This document shows positions 10,991 to 22,440 of a stretch of DNA of 64,000 nucleotides, piece by piece (within the stretch, counting starts at the first letter, position 1; every line of letters starts with the position of its first letter). A model generated the notes under the pieces. It had not been told where the DNA came from. It did no database searches and saw nothing but the letters and a program-made list of their open reading frames with translations. The translations under genes were made by a program, and so were the position numbers. This DNA is from Parasponia andersonii (lineage: Eukaryota; Streptophyta; Magnoliopsida; Rosales; Cannabaceae): contig JXTB01000014.1 of the NCBI GenBank assembly GCA_002914805.1, positions 1,200,477 through 1,264,476 of the forward strand, written 5' to 3'.

Positions 10991-12440
10991 GTTGCGACGG
11001 AAACTCATTTTATATATTTTGGCTTAGCAAATCGAAGAATAATATGAACGTGAATAAGATATAGTTAAAAGATTAGCTGGAGCCTAGTGGGAAAGCTTTT
11101 ATGAGTCGCGATGCACGTTTTCAAACATAATGTAGTTTTGTGTTGGGAAAAATTCCCACTTTTTATATCGAAATTATCAGCAGAATTCATTTGTATCAAT
11201 AAGAAAAATATATATCACACGTAATATCTGTAGTTATATTTCTTAGTCAACAAGTCTCCTTCAAACAAATCAGAGGTTTAGTTATAACTCAAACCCATTC
11301 AAATTTGTATGGGAAGCAACCGGCCAAACTACATTCATAAAATAACATAAAAAATGAAATTAAAAAAAGTCGACTTATGCTCGAACTCTACAAAAATTCA
11401 TCAGGCTAAAATAGACAACTAATTTGAGTCATTATCCAATATATACCTTAATTGAGTTCATATTATAAGGCTTTGTGTATTTTAATATTAAGGCTATATT
11501 TGGTAGGAGGGAGGAAGAATCTGAAAAATGGAGAATTAAAGAAGAATAAAGAATGTGAAGAAGGATAAGAGAGCGATAATCTCCTATATATATATTGTTT
11601 GATAAGAAGGATAGAGAGTAGTTAGGAGGATGAGATTTGTGAGTACAAAGAAAGACTTTTCTCCTTCACTTTTCCTCTCTTTTCATCTCTCTCTCTCACC
11701 AAACAAAGTAAGATCCAATCCTCTCCCTCCAACTCTCTTCATCCCTCCTATCAAACAAAGCCTAAGGGATATGAATATCGCAGGATGGGAATCGACTGTT
11801 GTCGTTTTTGATCACTTGAAAGTAGTTGCGAGTGGAAGTCCCATAATAATAATAATAATAATAAACTATTTCCTGCAGGTTTTAGTGCATAAATATCTAT
11901 GATTTATATTATCCTAGGAGGCATAAAAGTGAGTACTGTGAACATAGTATAACTTGGTGTCATGCATCACTATTTAATTGATAATTTTGGTCACGGCTTG
12001 ATGCTCATTTGATTGTTTTTCTTTTTCCTAAAGTTTTATATTCCAATAACCAGGAATATGTACTATGGATCACGTGATATGCTTAGTTTTATATCATGTG
12101 TATGTTTATTCATAACTCGCACTAACCCATCTAATTAAGATTCCAATCACTCAACTCTGTTTCTGTGTATGTAGAGACCCGAGTGGATGATAAAAGGAAA
12201 CGCTTCCTTCATTTTCATTCTTATTTCGGTTGATTACGGATTACCTAATTCATACTTTGTTTTACAAAGAACACAAACCTACTAGCCACCTATTGGGGTT
12301 TATATTCATTTATACAAACCAGTTGAAGAAGTCAATAGCTTCACGGTTTCAAATGTCTTATATATATGCATGTGTGTTTATATAATATAGCCTTTGATAA
12401 ACAACTTGTTAATATCGTTCTTTGTTGCTAGCTACTTTCG
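10980..12440 (+). repeat. Orphan copy A of the MFS-gene 5' flank
   Basis: Aligns in order with 12480-14620, the flank directly before the first MFS gene. Shared landmarks are GTGGGAAAGC..GAGTCG near 11088 (12590 in copy B), TATGAATATCGCAGGATG near 11769 (13395), TATTATCCTAGGAGGCAT near 11907 (13512), TTTATATTCCAATAACCAG near 12035 (13620), and the block GCCACCTA...GAAGTCAATAGCTTCAC at 12286-12345. No transporter exon follows, so this is a promoter-like segment without its gene. Confidence 0.75.
11492..11762 (+). mobile_element. Tourist-like MITE with TAA target duplication
   Basis: The left end GGCTATATTTGGTAGGAGGG is mirrored by the right end CCCTCCTATCAAACAAAGCC. The element is flanked on both sides by TAA (11489-11491 and 11763-11765), the 3-bp duplication made by PIF/Harbinger elements. 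Length 271 bp, no coding capacity. It interrupts orphan flank copy A and is absent from copy B. Confidence 0.75.
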
Positions 12441-12789
12441 ATGTAGTTATATATTATATATGGATACATATCCATATACATATTACCAAAAGTATGGTTG
12501 ACTGACTCGTCGTGGCCAAATCCATTTTATATTTTTGGCTAAACAAATCAGCAACATAAGAGATCTAGTTAAAAGAACCAGGGCCGGTGGGAGAGCCTTT
12601 TTGTGAGTCGTGCAGCACGTTTTTTAATATGATATAGTTTTGTGCGGGAAAAGATTCCCATTTTATAGGAAATTATCCCAAAAAAAAAAAAAACTCAAAT
12701 ACAAGAAGTTAAAATATATATCACAAACAAATACAAACAAATATATATAACGACGACACACGTATTTAACGTGTTTAGCTGACGAAATA

Positions 12790-12973
12790 GATTGACTTAA
12801 GTGATAAGACTATCTAAGATATTGATTCTAAGTTTGAGTTATACCGGAAGTAATTGTTAAAATCTATTATTCTTAGAAGGATCGGATGAGAATTGGATAA
12901 TAATAAATATTTTTCTTTAATTTATAATAAATAGAAGCATTAGTTAAGTTCTATTTTAAAAAAAAAAAAAAAA
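12790..12973 (+). mobile_element. tRNA-derived SINE
   Basis: The Pol III A-box-like TTGACTTAAGTGATAAGA is followed by the B-box-like CTAAGTTTGAGTTATACC and a body with ATTGGATAATAATAAA, ending in a 16-base poly(A). The same order is found on the minus strand at 54726-54905 and 57851-58053. Confidence 0.65.
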
Positions 12974-13814
12974 TGATTAGGCGTTAGTCCATACCTAGAG
13001 ATTTATAAGATGCAAACTGAAAAACCCAACAACTCTAGCAATCCCCCGGAGCTGATATATTCCCTGTTTCGGTCTCACATCTCTACACACCAATAATCCT
13101 CGCATCTCTTATCAAGTCTCATTAAATAAAACTGTAGCCTAATAAGCCACATATTTTTACTCATATTTTCTCCCTTCAATACAATTTGTACCAAAATTAA
13201 TTCAAACTCATATAGTAATTTACTCAAATTTAAATCATAACAAAGTTAAGAAGTCAACTTATACCCAAACTCTACAAATATTGATCTATATAAAATAGCA
13301 AACTAATTTGACTCATGATTACATCCAACATGTTGTTACCTCATCATGATTAAGTTTATTACAATACTTTAGTGTTTCCAGCATTATAAGAGATATGAAT
13401 TTTGCTGAATGAGAAGAACTGTTGCGGTTTTTATGCATTTATAAAGAGTATTTGGAAGTCAGAAAAATAAAAGAAACTACCTCGTTTTAGTATCTCATAT
13501 GTACAATTTATACTATCCTAGGATGCATATATAAGGAAGTACTTGGAATATTTTAGCATAACACGATGGTCATGCCACTTCGTGATAATCATTCGACTTC
13601 CCACCCACTTTTCTAAAATTTTATATTCCAATTGCCAGCGATGATCACGTTTATGCTTAGTTTTATATAATATAATTTTAATCAGAAAACTTGCATTGAC
13701 CATGTAAGTAAGATCACTTTCGCTATACTCTTTCTCTGTTAAAAAACCCATGAACAGATGGGAAAAGGAAGTGCTTCCCCCAATTTCACTCTCTTTACGG
13801 TTCATTATAGATTA

Positions 13815-14430
13815 GGGTCAGTTTGTTAAATCGTGGATTTTAACAAAAATATTTTTAGTTTAGTAAAGTTATAAATTTTAATAAAAATACTTTTAAGTTA
13901 TACTGAAAGAAAAATTTATTATGATGTAAAGTAGTAGAATATTTGATAAACTGTAATTTTATTTTAAAGTCATGTGATTTGAAAAAGTTATATTAAAGTG
14001 TTTATTAAATTGTATAACTGAATTATTATGCAAATATAAAATGACCAAAATAAATATTATTATACAATTATATATATTTATAGAAAGAGCTTATTAATAT
14101 TTTTTACAATTATATATATTTTGTACATACTAAATATATTAATATTTTTTTTAAAAAATTTGATATGAAAATAAATTAAATTAAATATGTGACATTTTTT
14201 ACTTTTAAGTTAAGATAATTTAGTTATAATGATTTATTCATTAAAAAATAATATAGAGTTTTGCATAATCTTAAAACCAAAAATAGTGTAAGCCAACTTT
14301 AGTTTTTTACTATAATTTTTATTCAAATTTATTGAATAATCTAATTTTCAGATTTTTACTAAACACTTTTTAGTTCACGGACTATTCAAAAAGTACTTTT
14401 AAGATGATAAGAAGCTAAACCAAACGGGTG
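13815..14430 (+). mobile_element. hAT-like MITE inserted in flank copy B
   Basis: The segment interrupts the alignment between flank copies A and B. Ends are GGGTCAGTTTGTTAAATC and, inverted, CCGTTTGGTTTAGCTTC, a weak terminal inverted repeat. Body text (GTAAAGTAGTAGAATATTTG, AAAATGACCAAAATAAAT) matches the minus strand of 20870-21125 and 21380-21565, so it is a repeated family. No clear target duplication seen. Confidence 0.55.
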
Positions 14431-14526
14431 AGAAACATGGCTCGGCTTTCGAAAGATCCTTAATTAATTTAGTACATGTACATGTTTATTTTGCAATGCA
14501 GTTATCTACAGAGATCACAAGCCTGC

Positions 14527-14593
14527 CTGCCACCTAATTGTATACATTTATTTATGGAAGACAAGCTGATGAGGTCAATAGCTTCACCTTCAA
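14527..14593 (+). promoter_or_regulatory. Conserved proximal upstream block of MFS genes
   Basis: GCCACCTA, then ATTTATTTAT, then GAGGTCAATAGCTTCACC are kept with similar spacing at 12286-12345 (orphan copy) and about 36030-36120 (upstream of gene 2). Conservation amid divergent AT-rich flanks suggests promoter elements or simply recent common origin. Confidence 0.4.
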
Positions 14594-14612
14594 ATAAGAT
14601 CTAGCTCTTAAC

Positions 14613-14620
14613 TTATAAAA
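14613..14620 (+). promoter_or_regulatory. Possible TATA box of the first MFS gene
   Basis: TTATAAAA lies 54 bases before the ATG. If used, the 5' leader would be only about 25 bases. AT richness makes chance matches common. Confidence 0.25.
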
Positions 14621-14673
14621 CTGGTATTGAAAATCCATCCTCTTTGAACATTAGTCACTGGAGTCGAAAAAGA

Positions 14674-17058
14674 ATGCCTCATTTTCATGAGAGAATCAAG
14701 GCTTTCTTCAAAAACCGATGGCTCGTATTCGTTTGCGCAATGTGGATTCAGTCATGTAGCGGAGTTGGCTACTTGTTTGGGAGCTTCTCACCTGTGATAA
14801 AGAGCGTCATGGGATACAACCAAAGGCAGCTGGCCATATTGGGTGTGTTTAAGAACTTTGGCAACTGTGTTGGGTTTGTGGCAGGGAGCCTGAGCCAATT
14901 CTTGCCCACTTGGGGGCTCTTGCTCATCGGAGCAGTGCACAACCTTATCGGTTATGGCTCGCTTTGGCTTATTGTCACTCAAAGATTGCATAGTATGCCA
15001 TTGTGGGTGGTGAGTTTTCTATTCTTTTTTATCTGATAGTAATCTGTTTCAGATTCCTCTCCTTTATTAGAAGACAAGGCTTCTAAATTCTCTCACCCTT
15101 ATTGTCAAAACTAACTCTGTACTTCATGCCGAATTCATTTCATATATATTATTAGATACATTCATAAGAACCTTGATTACTTTGCTTAATCAGTAAAAAC
15201 CATGGCAGACACTAGAAAAGTTCTATTATTTTGGCCTTATTGGCTTATTTTTGGCTATTAATTCATATCACAGATTTTGTCAAAGGATAAAAGCCATACC
15301 AGATGCAGGAAAGAAGTAGTCATGCTTAGAACTAGACTAACAAGTTCTTAGTAAATCCTGGTTCGAAAAGTAAAGAAGCTCCTTATAATTGATTTAGAGT
15401 TCGAACACAACCGAAAATCTATAAATATGAAAGATTAATTAAGTTCATAATTCAAAGAACCCTTACTGTTTTATGCTACTTGAAGTTTCTTTTCTCTCCG
15501 TTTCCAACAGTTCGAAAAATATTAATCGAGTTGTCTGCAGCTATGCATTTGTATTTATGTGGGAGCAAACGCAGAGACCTACCTCAGCACAGCAACTTTG
15601 GTTTCATGCATACAGAACTTCCCCATGAACAGGGGTCCTATTGTTGGGATACTGAAAGGATTTTCTGGGCTGAGTGGCGCAATTGTGACTCAGGTGTATG
15701 CCATTATTAATGCTCCAAATCAAGCATCATTAATCTTTACGATTGCTGTTGGTCCAGCAATGGTTGTTATTGCCCTGATGTTCATTGTTAGACCTGTGGA
15801 AGGTCCTAAACAAGTGAGAGCATCTGATGGTTCCGGCTTCTTATTCACCTATACCATTTGTCTAGTTTTGGCAGCTTATTTGCTAGGAGTCTTAATACTC
15901 GAAGATTTTCTTAACTTGAATAAAACTTTGGTCATTTTTCTAGCCATAGGTCTAATCATTTTTATACTACTTCCAATTATAGTCCCAGTAATATTAGTTT
16001 CCTTGTCAAAACCAAAACCTCCAGCAGAGGAGAGCCTCCTAGCTGAGCCACAGAAGCAAGAAGTAGACGCATCCGAGCAGGAAACAAGTGAGGTCATTCT
16101 TAATGAGGTTGAAGATGAGAATCCTCCAAAAGCAGATACACTTTTAGCTTCAGAAAGGCACAAAAGAACTGCTCACCTGAAGGCTACTAATGTGTTCCAA
16201 GAATCAGTAGATAGAGTGATGAGGCTTAAGTCGAGGAAAGGACCACGTATAGGAGAGAATTTCACCTTGACACAGGCATTGATAAAGGCAGAATTCTGGC
16301 TTATTTTTACCTCCCTCGTACTGGCTGCTGGATCCGGTGTGACCATTTTCGATAACCTTGGTCAGATTACTCAGTCACTCGGGTACACCGATACACGTGT
16401 TTTTGTTGCAATGATCTGCATTTGGAACTTTCTTGGCCGTGTTGGTGGTGGCTACTTCTCTGAGATTGTAACAAGGTGAGATTAGATTTGACATATCTCT
16501 AAACTAAGAACTTCTGATCTTTTTCTGGAGCTGAAATCACATGTTCTATTTTTTACCAGAGACTTTGCTTATCCGAGACCAGTGTCTATGGCTATATTCC
16601 AGCTCATCATGACATTTGGGTTCATCTACTATGCCATGGGATGGCCAGGGCAAATCTATGTTGTCACTGTGCTGATAGGAATCAGCTATGGTGCCCTCTG
16701 GGCAATTGCGATTACTTCAGTGTCAGAGCTATTTGGATTGAAGAGTTTTGGATCCTTGTATAACTTCCTAACACTAGCAAATCCAGCTGGTTCACTAATA
16801 TTCTCAGAACTCCTTGCTAGTGGCATATATGACTATTATGCAGAGAAACAAGCTGCTCATCAGCTCCAATATCCTGTATCAGCTCTTACGAAACCTATTC
16901 GCAACGACAAATCACTCATTTGTGAGGGTACTATTTGCTATTCCCTCACTTGTGGGATCCTGTCAGGAGTATGCATCGTCGCGACTATGCTAACTTTGAT
17001 TGTTGTTTACCGGACAAGAAGGGTCTACGCCCAACTATATGGAAACCATATTAGTTGA
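14674..17058 (+). CDS. NFD4-like / nodulin-like MFS membrane transporter (gene 1)
   Basis: Three coding exons: 14674-15009, 15541-16475 and 16560-17058, giving 589 aa. Every intron is GT-AG (GTGAGT...TGCAG and GTGAGA...CCAG). The ATG at 14674 is chosen because the paralogue starts at the same residue (MPHFHE / MVHFHE); the upstream TTG is not credible. The N-terminal half is a Nodulin-like domain (NRWLVFVCAMWIQSCSGVGY; PIVGILKGFSGLSGAI). An acidic, probably cytosolic loop (about residues 268-348, EESLLAEPQKQE) follows, then a C-terminal MFS half (GENFTLTQALIKAEFW, TIFDNLGQITQSLGY, GRVGGGYFSE). About twelve hydrophobic helices are visible. Relatives are NUCLEAR FUSION DEFECTIVE 4-like proteins; some family members are thought to move small solutes across organelle or plasma membranes, but the substrate is not known from sequence. 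No frame damage, so probably functional. Confidence 0.93.
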
Positions 17059-17569
17059 GTTTCAAAAGCTTAAGAAAGTGGAGATTCTTTGCTGAACCAG
17101 CAAAAATGAAGGTGGAGAATCCTTTTTCATCTTTATGGTTTTCACTCTCTTATTCCTTTCCAAAACCTTTTTGATTATGATTCTTTTCATTTTGGACCAG
17201 TGAACATGCTCTTCAGCGTTACCATGCACGGATAAACAACTTACTGATTCCGTTCTTCCTTTAGCATTTGAAATGAAGTTGCTTGTATCTGTTGTTAAAT
17301 ACAATATCGATAAAAAAAAAACTTGTTGCAGTTGTTCTTCATTTTCCATTTTATCTTAAATTGCTTGTATCTGTTTAATACAACTTTTATCAAGTGTCTG
17401 CAAGGTAGTATATCAGTATATGAAAGGTCATGAAACACTATAAATGTATGGCCATTTTTTGCTACGCAGTGGATTGGGATTAGAAATAAGATCTTTTCAT
17501 GGTGACTAAAGCTTTCGTTATACTTATTTCTAAATTTCCAATTGGCATAGACTAAATTTGTCTCATTGA

Positions 17570-17795
17570 AGATTTTATTTTTGGGCTGAAGATAAGATCT
17601 TGTGAAAAAATAGTTGGGCAGTTGCACCTGTCGGAGAGCCTTTGAATATGCATGCTTTTCATATATCTTATAGTTTCTTATTACCTCATAATTGAGTATA
17701 TTACATTGCCTTAACGTTTCCATATAGTTTCTTATGATGGTTGCAAAATGGGAACCGTTGAGGCGTTGATGCCATCTTGAAGTACTTTTAAGCCC
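17570..17795 (+). repeat. Flank copy C, just downstream of gene 1
   Basis: CGGAGAGCCTTTGA, TTACCTCATAATTGAGTATA, TTACATTGCCTTAACGTTTCC and GGTTGCAAAATGGGAAC match the minus strand of 26830-27030 and, more weakly, 12590 and 13335-13420 in flank copy B. It carries no gene and may mark the start of a lost further tandem copy. Confidence 0.6.
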
Positions 17796-18040
17796 AGTTT
17801 GGTAGAGCTTACTCATTTCATATTTTTTTGGTCTAAATGCGTTTGGTAGAAGCACATATAACTGATTTTTGGACAATTTATCTCAAAGCCACAGTTAAAA
17901 GCTGAAGTGTAGATTCCGATTTTGGATTGTGCGACCATCTCTCCTCTTCTTTAATGAATATTTTAAAGTATTAAAAGTAACCTTCAATATTTATCAAAAT
18001 ACTAAAAGCAAATACACCTCTAAGCTTTAGCCAAACCTGA
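17791..18040 (+). mobile_element. hAT-like MITE remnant
   Basis: The left end AGCCCAGTTTGGTAGAGCTT faces the right end AAGCTTTAGCCAAACCTGA, a near-complementary pair of about 16 bases. AT-rich non-coding body of 250 bp. No target duplication was identified. Confidence 0.45.
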
Positions 18041-18209
18041 AACGCATTCTGACTCTTCTCTTTGTCTTCTCCATTACTTGTTGGATGGTGCACAGTGACT
18101 AGAATTTAGAGGCGGCATTGGGGGGAGGGGTGGGAAGGTGGTGCTATAACTAATTAAGGACAAGAGCAATCACCAGGTCACATTTTCCAAGTGTAGTTCT
18201 CTGCCATCG

Positions 18210-19979
18210 ATGTCGATGTCGCTCTCCTCATCTTCTCCGGTAGCTGTCACCGCCTTTATGAGTTCGGTATCGGGAATGAGTATGTTTCTCTCTCACTAAT
18301 ATTTGTTCTGTTTCGATCATCAATAATGTCTCTCAAGTTTCCAAATATTTGAAGTTCAAAATTGAAGAGGTATTTTCAAGAGGTTACAAGAGTTATTTTC
18401 AAGAACTTTGGACAAAATGAGATAGTTGGATTATTCAATAATTTAAGAAAATTATGTACTTAGTTCTTTTCGGCTATAAATTTTATGGCTATCCAATTTC
18501 TAGAACTGTATACTAGTTTGGTCATATGTTTCAACTTTTGGGTGCCTGTGATAGATTGGGTTAATGAATGGATTTTAGGAGTAAGTGGAATGCTGGTTAG
18601 TTTTGTTGTGTAAAGCAAATAATTAAATAATTTATAGCAGCAAAAATAACCAACCAATGATTGAATTGTTTTTTTTAATGAACTCCTAGTTTTGGAAGTA
18701 AGAACCGTATGAAATTTCTCTTCCTAACAAGTGCCCGTGTGATAGTGAGTTGGAGGTCAATTATAATATGGAAGAAAAAATGTCTCTTCTTTCTATTCTT
18801 TAACTTTAATTTCATAAATACTTTAGAGATTCTCGTGTCTGTTCTACTTGTTTGCTTGCTTGCTTTAGTGATTTGGTATTTTAGCACTTGGGTATGTATA
18901 TTTCTGTTCTTTATCTTAAGCACTTGGGTGTGTATATTTTTCTTCATGGTCTTTTGATACAATACTTCCAGTTCAGCCCCTGATCCTCTAGTTGTTAAAT
19001 GTCTTTTCTTGAGTCTATTTAAAAAAATGAACAAGACATTTGAACCTAGTTGCGGTTACCCAAAATAAGCATCAGAAGATCCTATCAAGTCTGAAATTGT
19101 TAAAATAAAATCTAATAGTTTATATAGTACGCTTCTTGTATCTAGATATAAGAGTGGTGTATTAAGTTTTGCTCTATTAAAACTTGCATTTTGTCCAGAA
19201 TTCTTGAGTGTAGGAAAAAGTTTGTTAGCAAGAGAATGACTGTAACGAACTTCATTTTGGCATCACAAATTTGGCACTTAACACAATTTAATGTGACATT
19301 TGGTAGCATATCTTTTGTTTAAAATAACTTCCAGGCTCCAACATATTTCATGGTAATGAAGATCCTTGCAAGCATTTATTTAGAGAATTTAACATTGTGC
19401 TTAATAGAAGATTTATATGTCAAATCATCTGTTGGTCGTTCGATTCTTATTTTTTTGCTCTGTATTAAGAATAAATGTTGATAGAAGATTTATATGTCAA
19501 ATCATCTCAAATGTTTCTACCTGAAAACTTTTTCTTCGATTGGAATTTATCTTCCAAGAAAGAGTGAGTTTCCTCCAAGATCAAATATGATTGAATTGCC
19601 TCTTGTCAAAGTTAGCCATAATTAGTTGTGTACTATCGTTTTAGATATGAGAAGGCTATAGAGATGTGGGAACGGAGTAATGTAGATACTGATGATTATG
19701 CTGTCAATTTAAATGACTACAAACTGATGTAATACATTCTGTCTATGGGTGCAAAAGAAGGTTTTATGTTAGTTCTTTTTAAAATGTGGATTATTTGTTT
19801 TGTAAGGAACCAGGTTATCCATGATGAGACAGACTATGGTTGCTATAATGAAGAGAACCTTTGGAGGCAATCATGCTACTATTGTCAAGGCATCTACAAT
19901 GAAGCTCGTAGAACAAGTTGCATGCAGCTTGCACATGGAGAAAAATAAGACAAAGCCTTGGGAAAAGCTAACCCCTTGA
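18210..19979 (+). CDS. Possible small multi-exon gene, incomplete model
   Basis: Two exon-like pieces. 18210-18279 starts ATG and reads MSMSLSSSSPVAVTAFMSSV before a GTATGT donor, in locally GC-richer DNA. 19814-19979 follows a CAG acceptor and reads MMRQTMVAIMKRTFGGNHAT through to KPWEKLTP and a TGA, a small basic tail with coding-like composition. Their phases (1 and 2) do not join directly, so at least one middle exon would be needed between 18280 and 19813 and I could not place it. Family not recognised. It could equally be a decayed gene. Confidence 0.25.
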
Positions 19980-19984
19980 AGAGT

Positions 19985-20860
19985 TGGCTTTGTTATCATT
20001 TGTATATTTTTCTCTTTGCATATATTGATGCATGTATCATTTACTTGTTTCAATTGGTTGTTTTATATTAATAGACAATGTTGTCTTCATTTACTTGTAA
20101 GCCACTACTTGGTTGTTTTATATTGTTAGACAATATATCATTTACTTGTTTCAATTAGTTGTTTTATATTAATAGACAATGTTACCTTCAGTGATTCATT
20201 TGTCCTTCTGACACATTTTTTGTCAATTAGTGGCTTTTGTTTAGGTAGAATCATTGATCACAACTTCTGTTCTCATTTTTATTAAAGAATGGGAAAAAAT
20301 GTTTCATGAGTTACTTGCATATAAGAGTTTTTCTTTTTAGTTTTTTATTTTTTTTTGTTCTTTTTCTCTCTAGTTGTTGTGCAGCTTGTACAGAAAAATT
20401 TGCCCTTAATTAAAGTATGAGAAGAGAGTGAAAATATAAAAGCAAACAAAACTACATTAGCATAACTATACTAGCATATTATGATTTTACTGTAGTTAGT
20501 AGTTATAGAAAAATTCTTTATTCAATTTTAGTGAGTGACCACTAGTGCTTTAAATTCACAAAAAATGGGACAATCTTAGATGTCAAATTTTTGCAAGTTT
20601 AATTTTCGTCTACACTTATTTGACTTAAGTATATTTGAAATGAGAAAATATATACTAATATTGTAAATTTTTCATCTTCAATATTTTGAAAAAATACATT
20701 AAATTTTACTATTCTTCATGTTATTTATGGAACTTATGAAAAGTAAATTCAATTGAATTTATATTCGTATCAATCTTTTAAAAAATATTAATTTGTTTAT
20801 ATTCATATCAATCTTTTAAAAAATATTAATTTGTTTAAATTATGTTTAAAAAAAATCTAT
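19985..20860. other. AT-rich intergenic DNA, no gene seen
   Basis: A 40-60 base phrase containing GGTTGTTTTATATTAATAGACAATGT occurs two to three times at about 20050-20190, a small local duplication. Nothing else was recognised. Confidence 0.4.
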
Positions 20861-20869
20861 CAAGTATTA

Positions 20870-21835
20870 ACTAATTTATTTAAAGGGGCTATTTAAAAAA
20901 AAGTATAGTTGTATAACTTATTCATTTTGATCATTTTATATTACCACAACAATTTAGTCATATAGTTTACCAAATACTCTAGTATAGTTTTTTCAAGTTA
21001 CAATATTTTAAAATTTTAATTTTCCAAACGTTCAACTACTTTACACTACAACAAATTTTTTTTCCTCAACATAGCTAAAACTAATTCTTTTAAAATCTAC
21101 AACTATACCAGACTGGGCCTTACAAGTAAAAGAAGCTGGTTTAATACATACATATATATATATATATACACACACACATATATAGGGCACCAATCTAGTA
21201 AGTATTTTTTTTTTTACCTATATATAGATATTGTTTTGGACAATTAAAATTTATCATGCATGTCTTTTTATAGTAAAAAGTAAAAAAAAAAATAATAATA
21301 TTAATGATACATATCTTTTCATGCATATTATTATAATCATTAGATCATCGTTAGATGATGATCTAACAGTTAAAAAAAATTTCCACAACAATTTAGCCAT
21401 ACAGTTTACCAAACACTCTAGTATAATTTTTTCAAATCACAACACTTTAAAATTTCAGTTTATCAAACGTTTAACTACTTTACACTACAACAAATTTTTT
21501 TCCTCGGCATAGCTAAAACTGATTCTTTTAAAATCTACACATATACCAAATTGGGCCTTACAAGCAAAAGAAGCTGGTTTAATACATATATATATATATA
21601 TAGTACCAATCTAATAAGTATTTTTTTTTATCTATATATAGATATTGTTTTGGACAATTAAAATTTATTATGCATATCTTTTTATTGTAAAAAGTAAAAA
21701 AAATAGAAATAATATTAATAATGCATATCATTATAGTTATTGGATCATTGTTAGATAATAATCCAACAGCTAAAAAAATTACCTATATATAGATTAAAAA
21801 AAATACCTATTAAATTGATAACCATATATATTATA
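20870..21835. repeat. Tandem duplication of about 430 bp built from two MITE families
   Basis: Text from CCACAACAATTTAG (20944) to GAAGCTGGTTTAATACAT (about 21150) recurs from 21383 to about 21590, offset 438-439 bases. The next piece, CCAATCTAGTAAGTATTTTT (21190), recurs at 21606. Each unit is a minus-strand copy of the hAT-like MITE seen at 13815-14430 followed by a TA-flanked MITE. The second unit appears the more complete. Confidence 0.8.
21590..21835 (+). mobile_element. TA-flanked MITE with about 50-bp inverted ends
   Basis: The left end, a TATA run then GTACCAATCTAATAAGTA, poly(T) and ATCTATATATAGAT, is mirrored on the right by CTATATATAGATTAAA, poly(A), TACCTATTAAATTGATAACC and ATATATA. 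The body includes TTGGACAATTAAAATTTAT. Related copies lie at about 21165-21380 and 10737-10990. No coding capacity; insertion into TA repeats fits the family's habit. Confidence 0.65.
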
Positions 21836-22317
21836 TACAAAATAAATACTCATGGAAAAATATTACAAGGTCAGGCGGGTCACCTTAGACATTAGTGATA
21901 TTCAATTAACAATGCCGATTTTTTGTTATTCTAATAAGCATGTGGTTCCTTAATTCGTTGGTTTCTTTATTCCAATTTTCGGCCACATTGGATCAGGTTC
22001 ATGCTTTATCTGTTTTAATTATTATCGTATCTTCTTATTCTTTACTTTGCAATTTCCCCCCTTTTTTTTTTTTTCCATTTAAGAGCAGCATATGAGTTAC
22101 CAAACATTATTTTGCATGTGCATACTTGCCTCCGATTAAAAATTAAAAAAAAAAAAAAAAGTAGAGACACATGGTTTTCGGGTTCGACAAAAGAAACATG
22201 TACGTGCCGTGACTATAGGGCCTATGGACAATACACGACAGAAAACGACCAAAACGATAATCACGGCACAAGTTTGATTGTGTTTTGGCCAGAGAATAAC
22301 ATACAAGTAACTATGTA

Positions 22318-22440
22318 GGCACCGGTCTTAATCTAAATAAGGCACTGGTCAATAAGGCACTGATCTATGAAATAATCTCACATTTGCAAGTTGGATGAGG
22401 CAATAAAAACACAATTTAGATTAATAAGGCATTGGTCTTA
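22318..22440 (+). repeat. Short degenerate direct repeats (AAGGCACTGGTC)
   Basis: Four versions of a 12-base word (GGCACCGGTC, AGGCACTGGTC, AGGCACTGATC, AGGCATTGGTC) occur within about 120 bases. No coding frame. Surrounding 21.84-23.97 kb contains no supported gene, only a (TA)n tract near 23566-23592. Confidence 0.5.

Larger units (their letters stand above)
12480..14620 (+). repeat. Flank copy B, the 5' region of the first MFS gene
   Basis: Second copy of the unit at 10980-12440 and the one joined to a real gene. It has been enlarged by a SINE (12790-12973) and a MITE (about 13815-14430). The conserved proximal block reappears at 14527-14593, about 80-145 bases upstream of the start codon. 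Confidence 0.75.

Noticed and set aside
14644-14673. Ten-residue N-terminal extension of MFS gene 1 starting at TTG
   Set aside because: TTG is not a normal plant start; the ATG at 14674 aligns with the paralogue.
17295-17876. 193-codon minus-strand frame after MFS gene 1
   Set aside because: No domain, composition of AT-rich flank, and the sequence is part of the duplicated non-coding flank copy C.
22112-22318. 68-codon frame with mixed composition
   Set aside because: No recognisable motif; begins in a poly(A)-rich region and lacks gene context.
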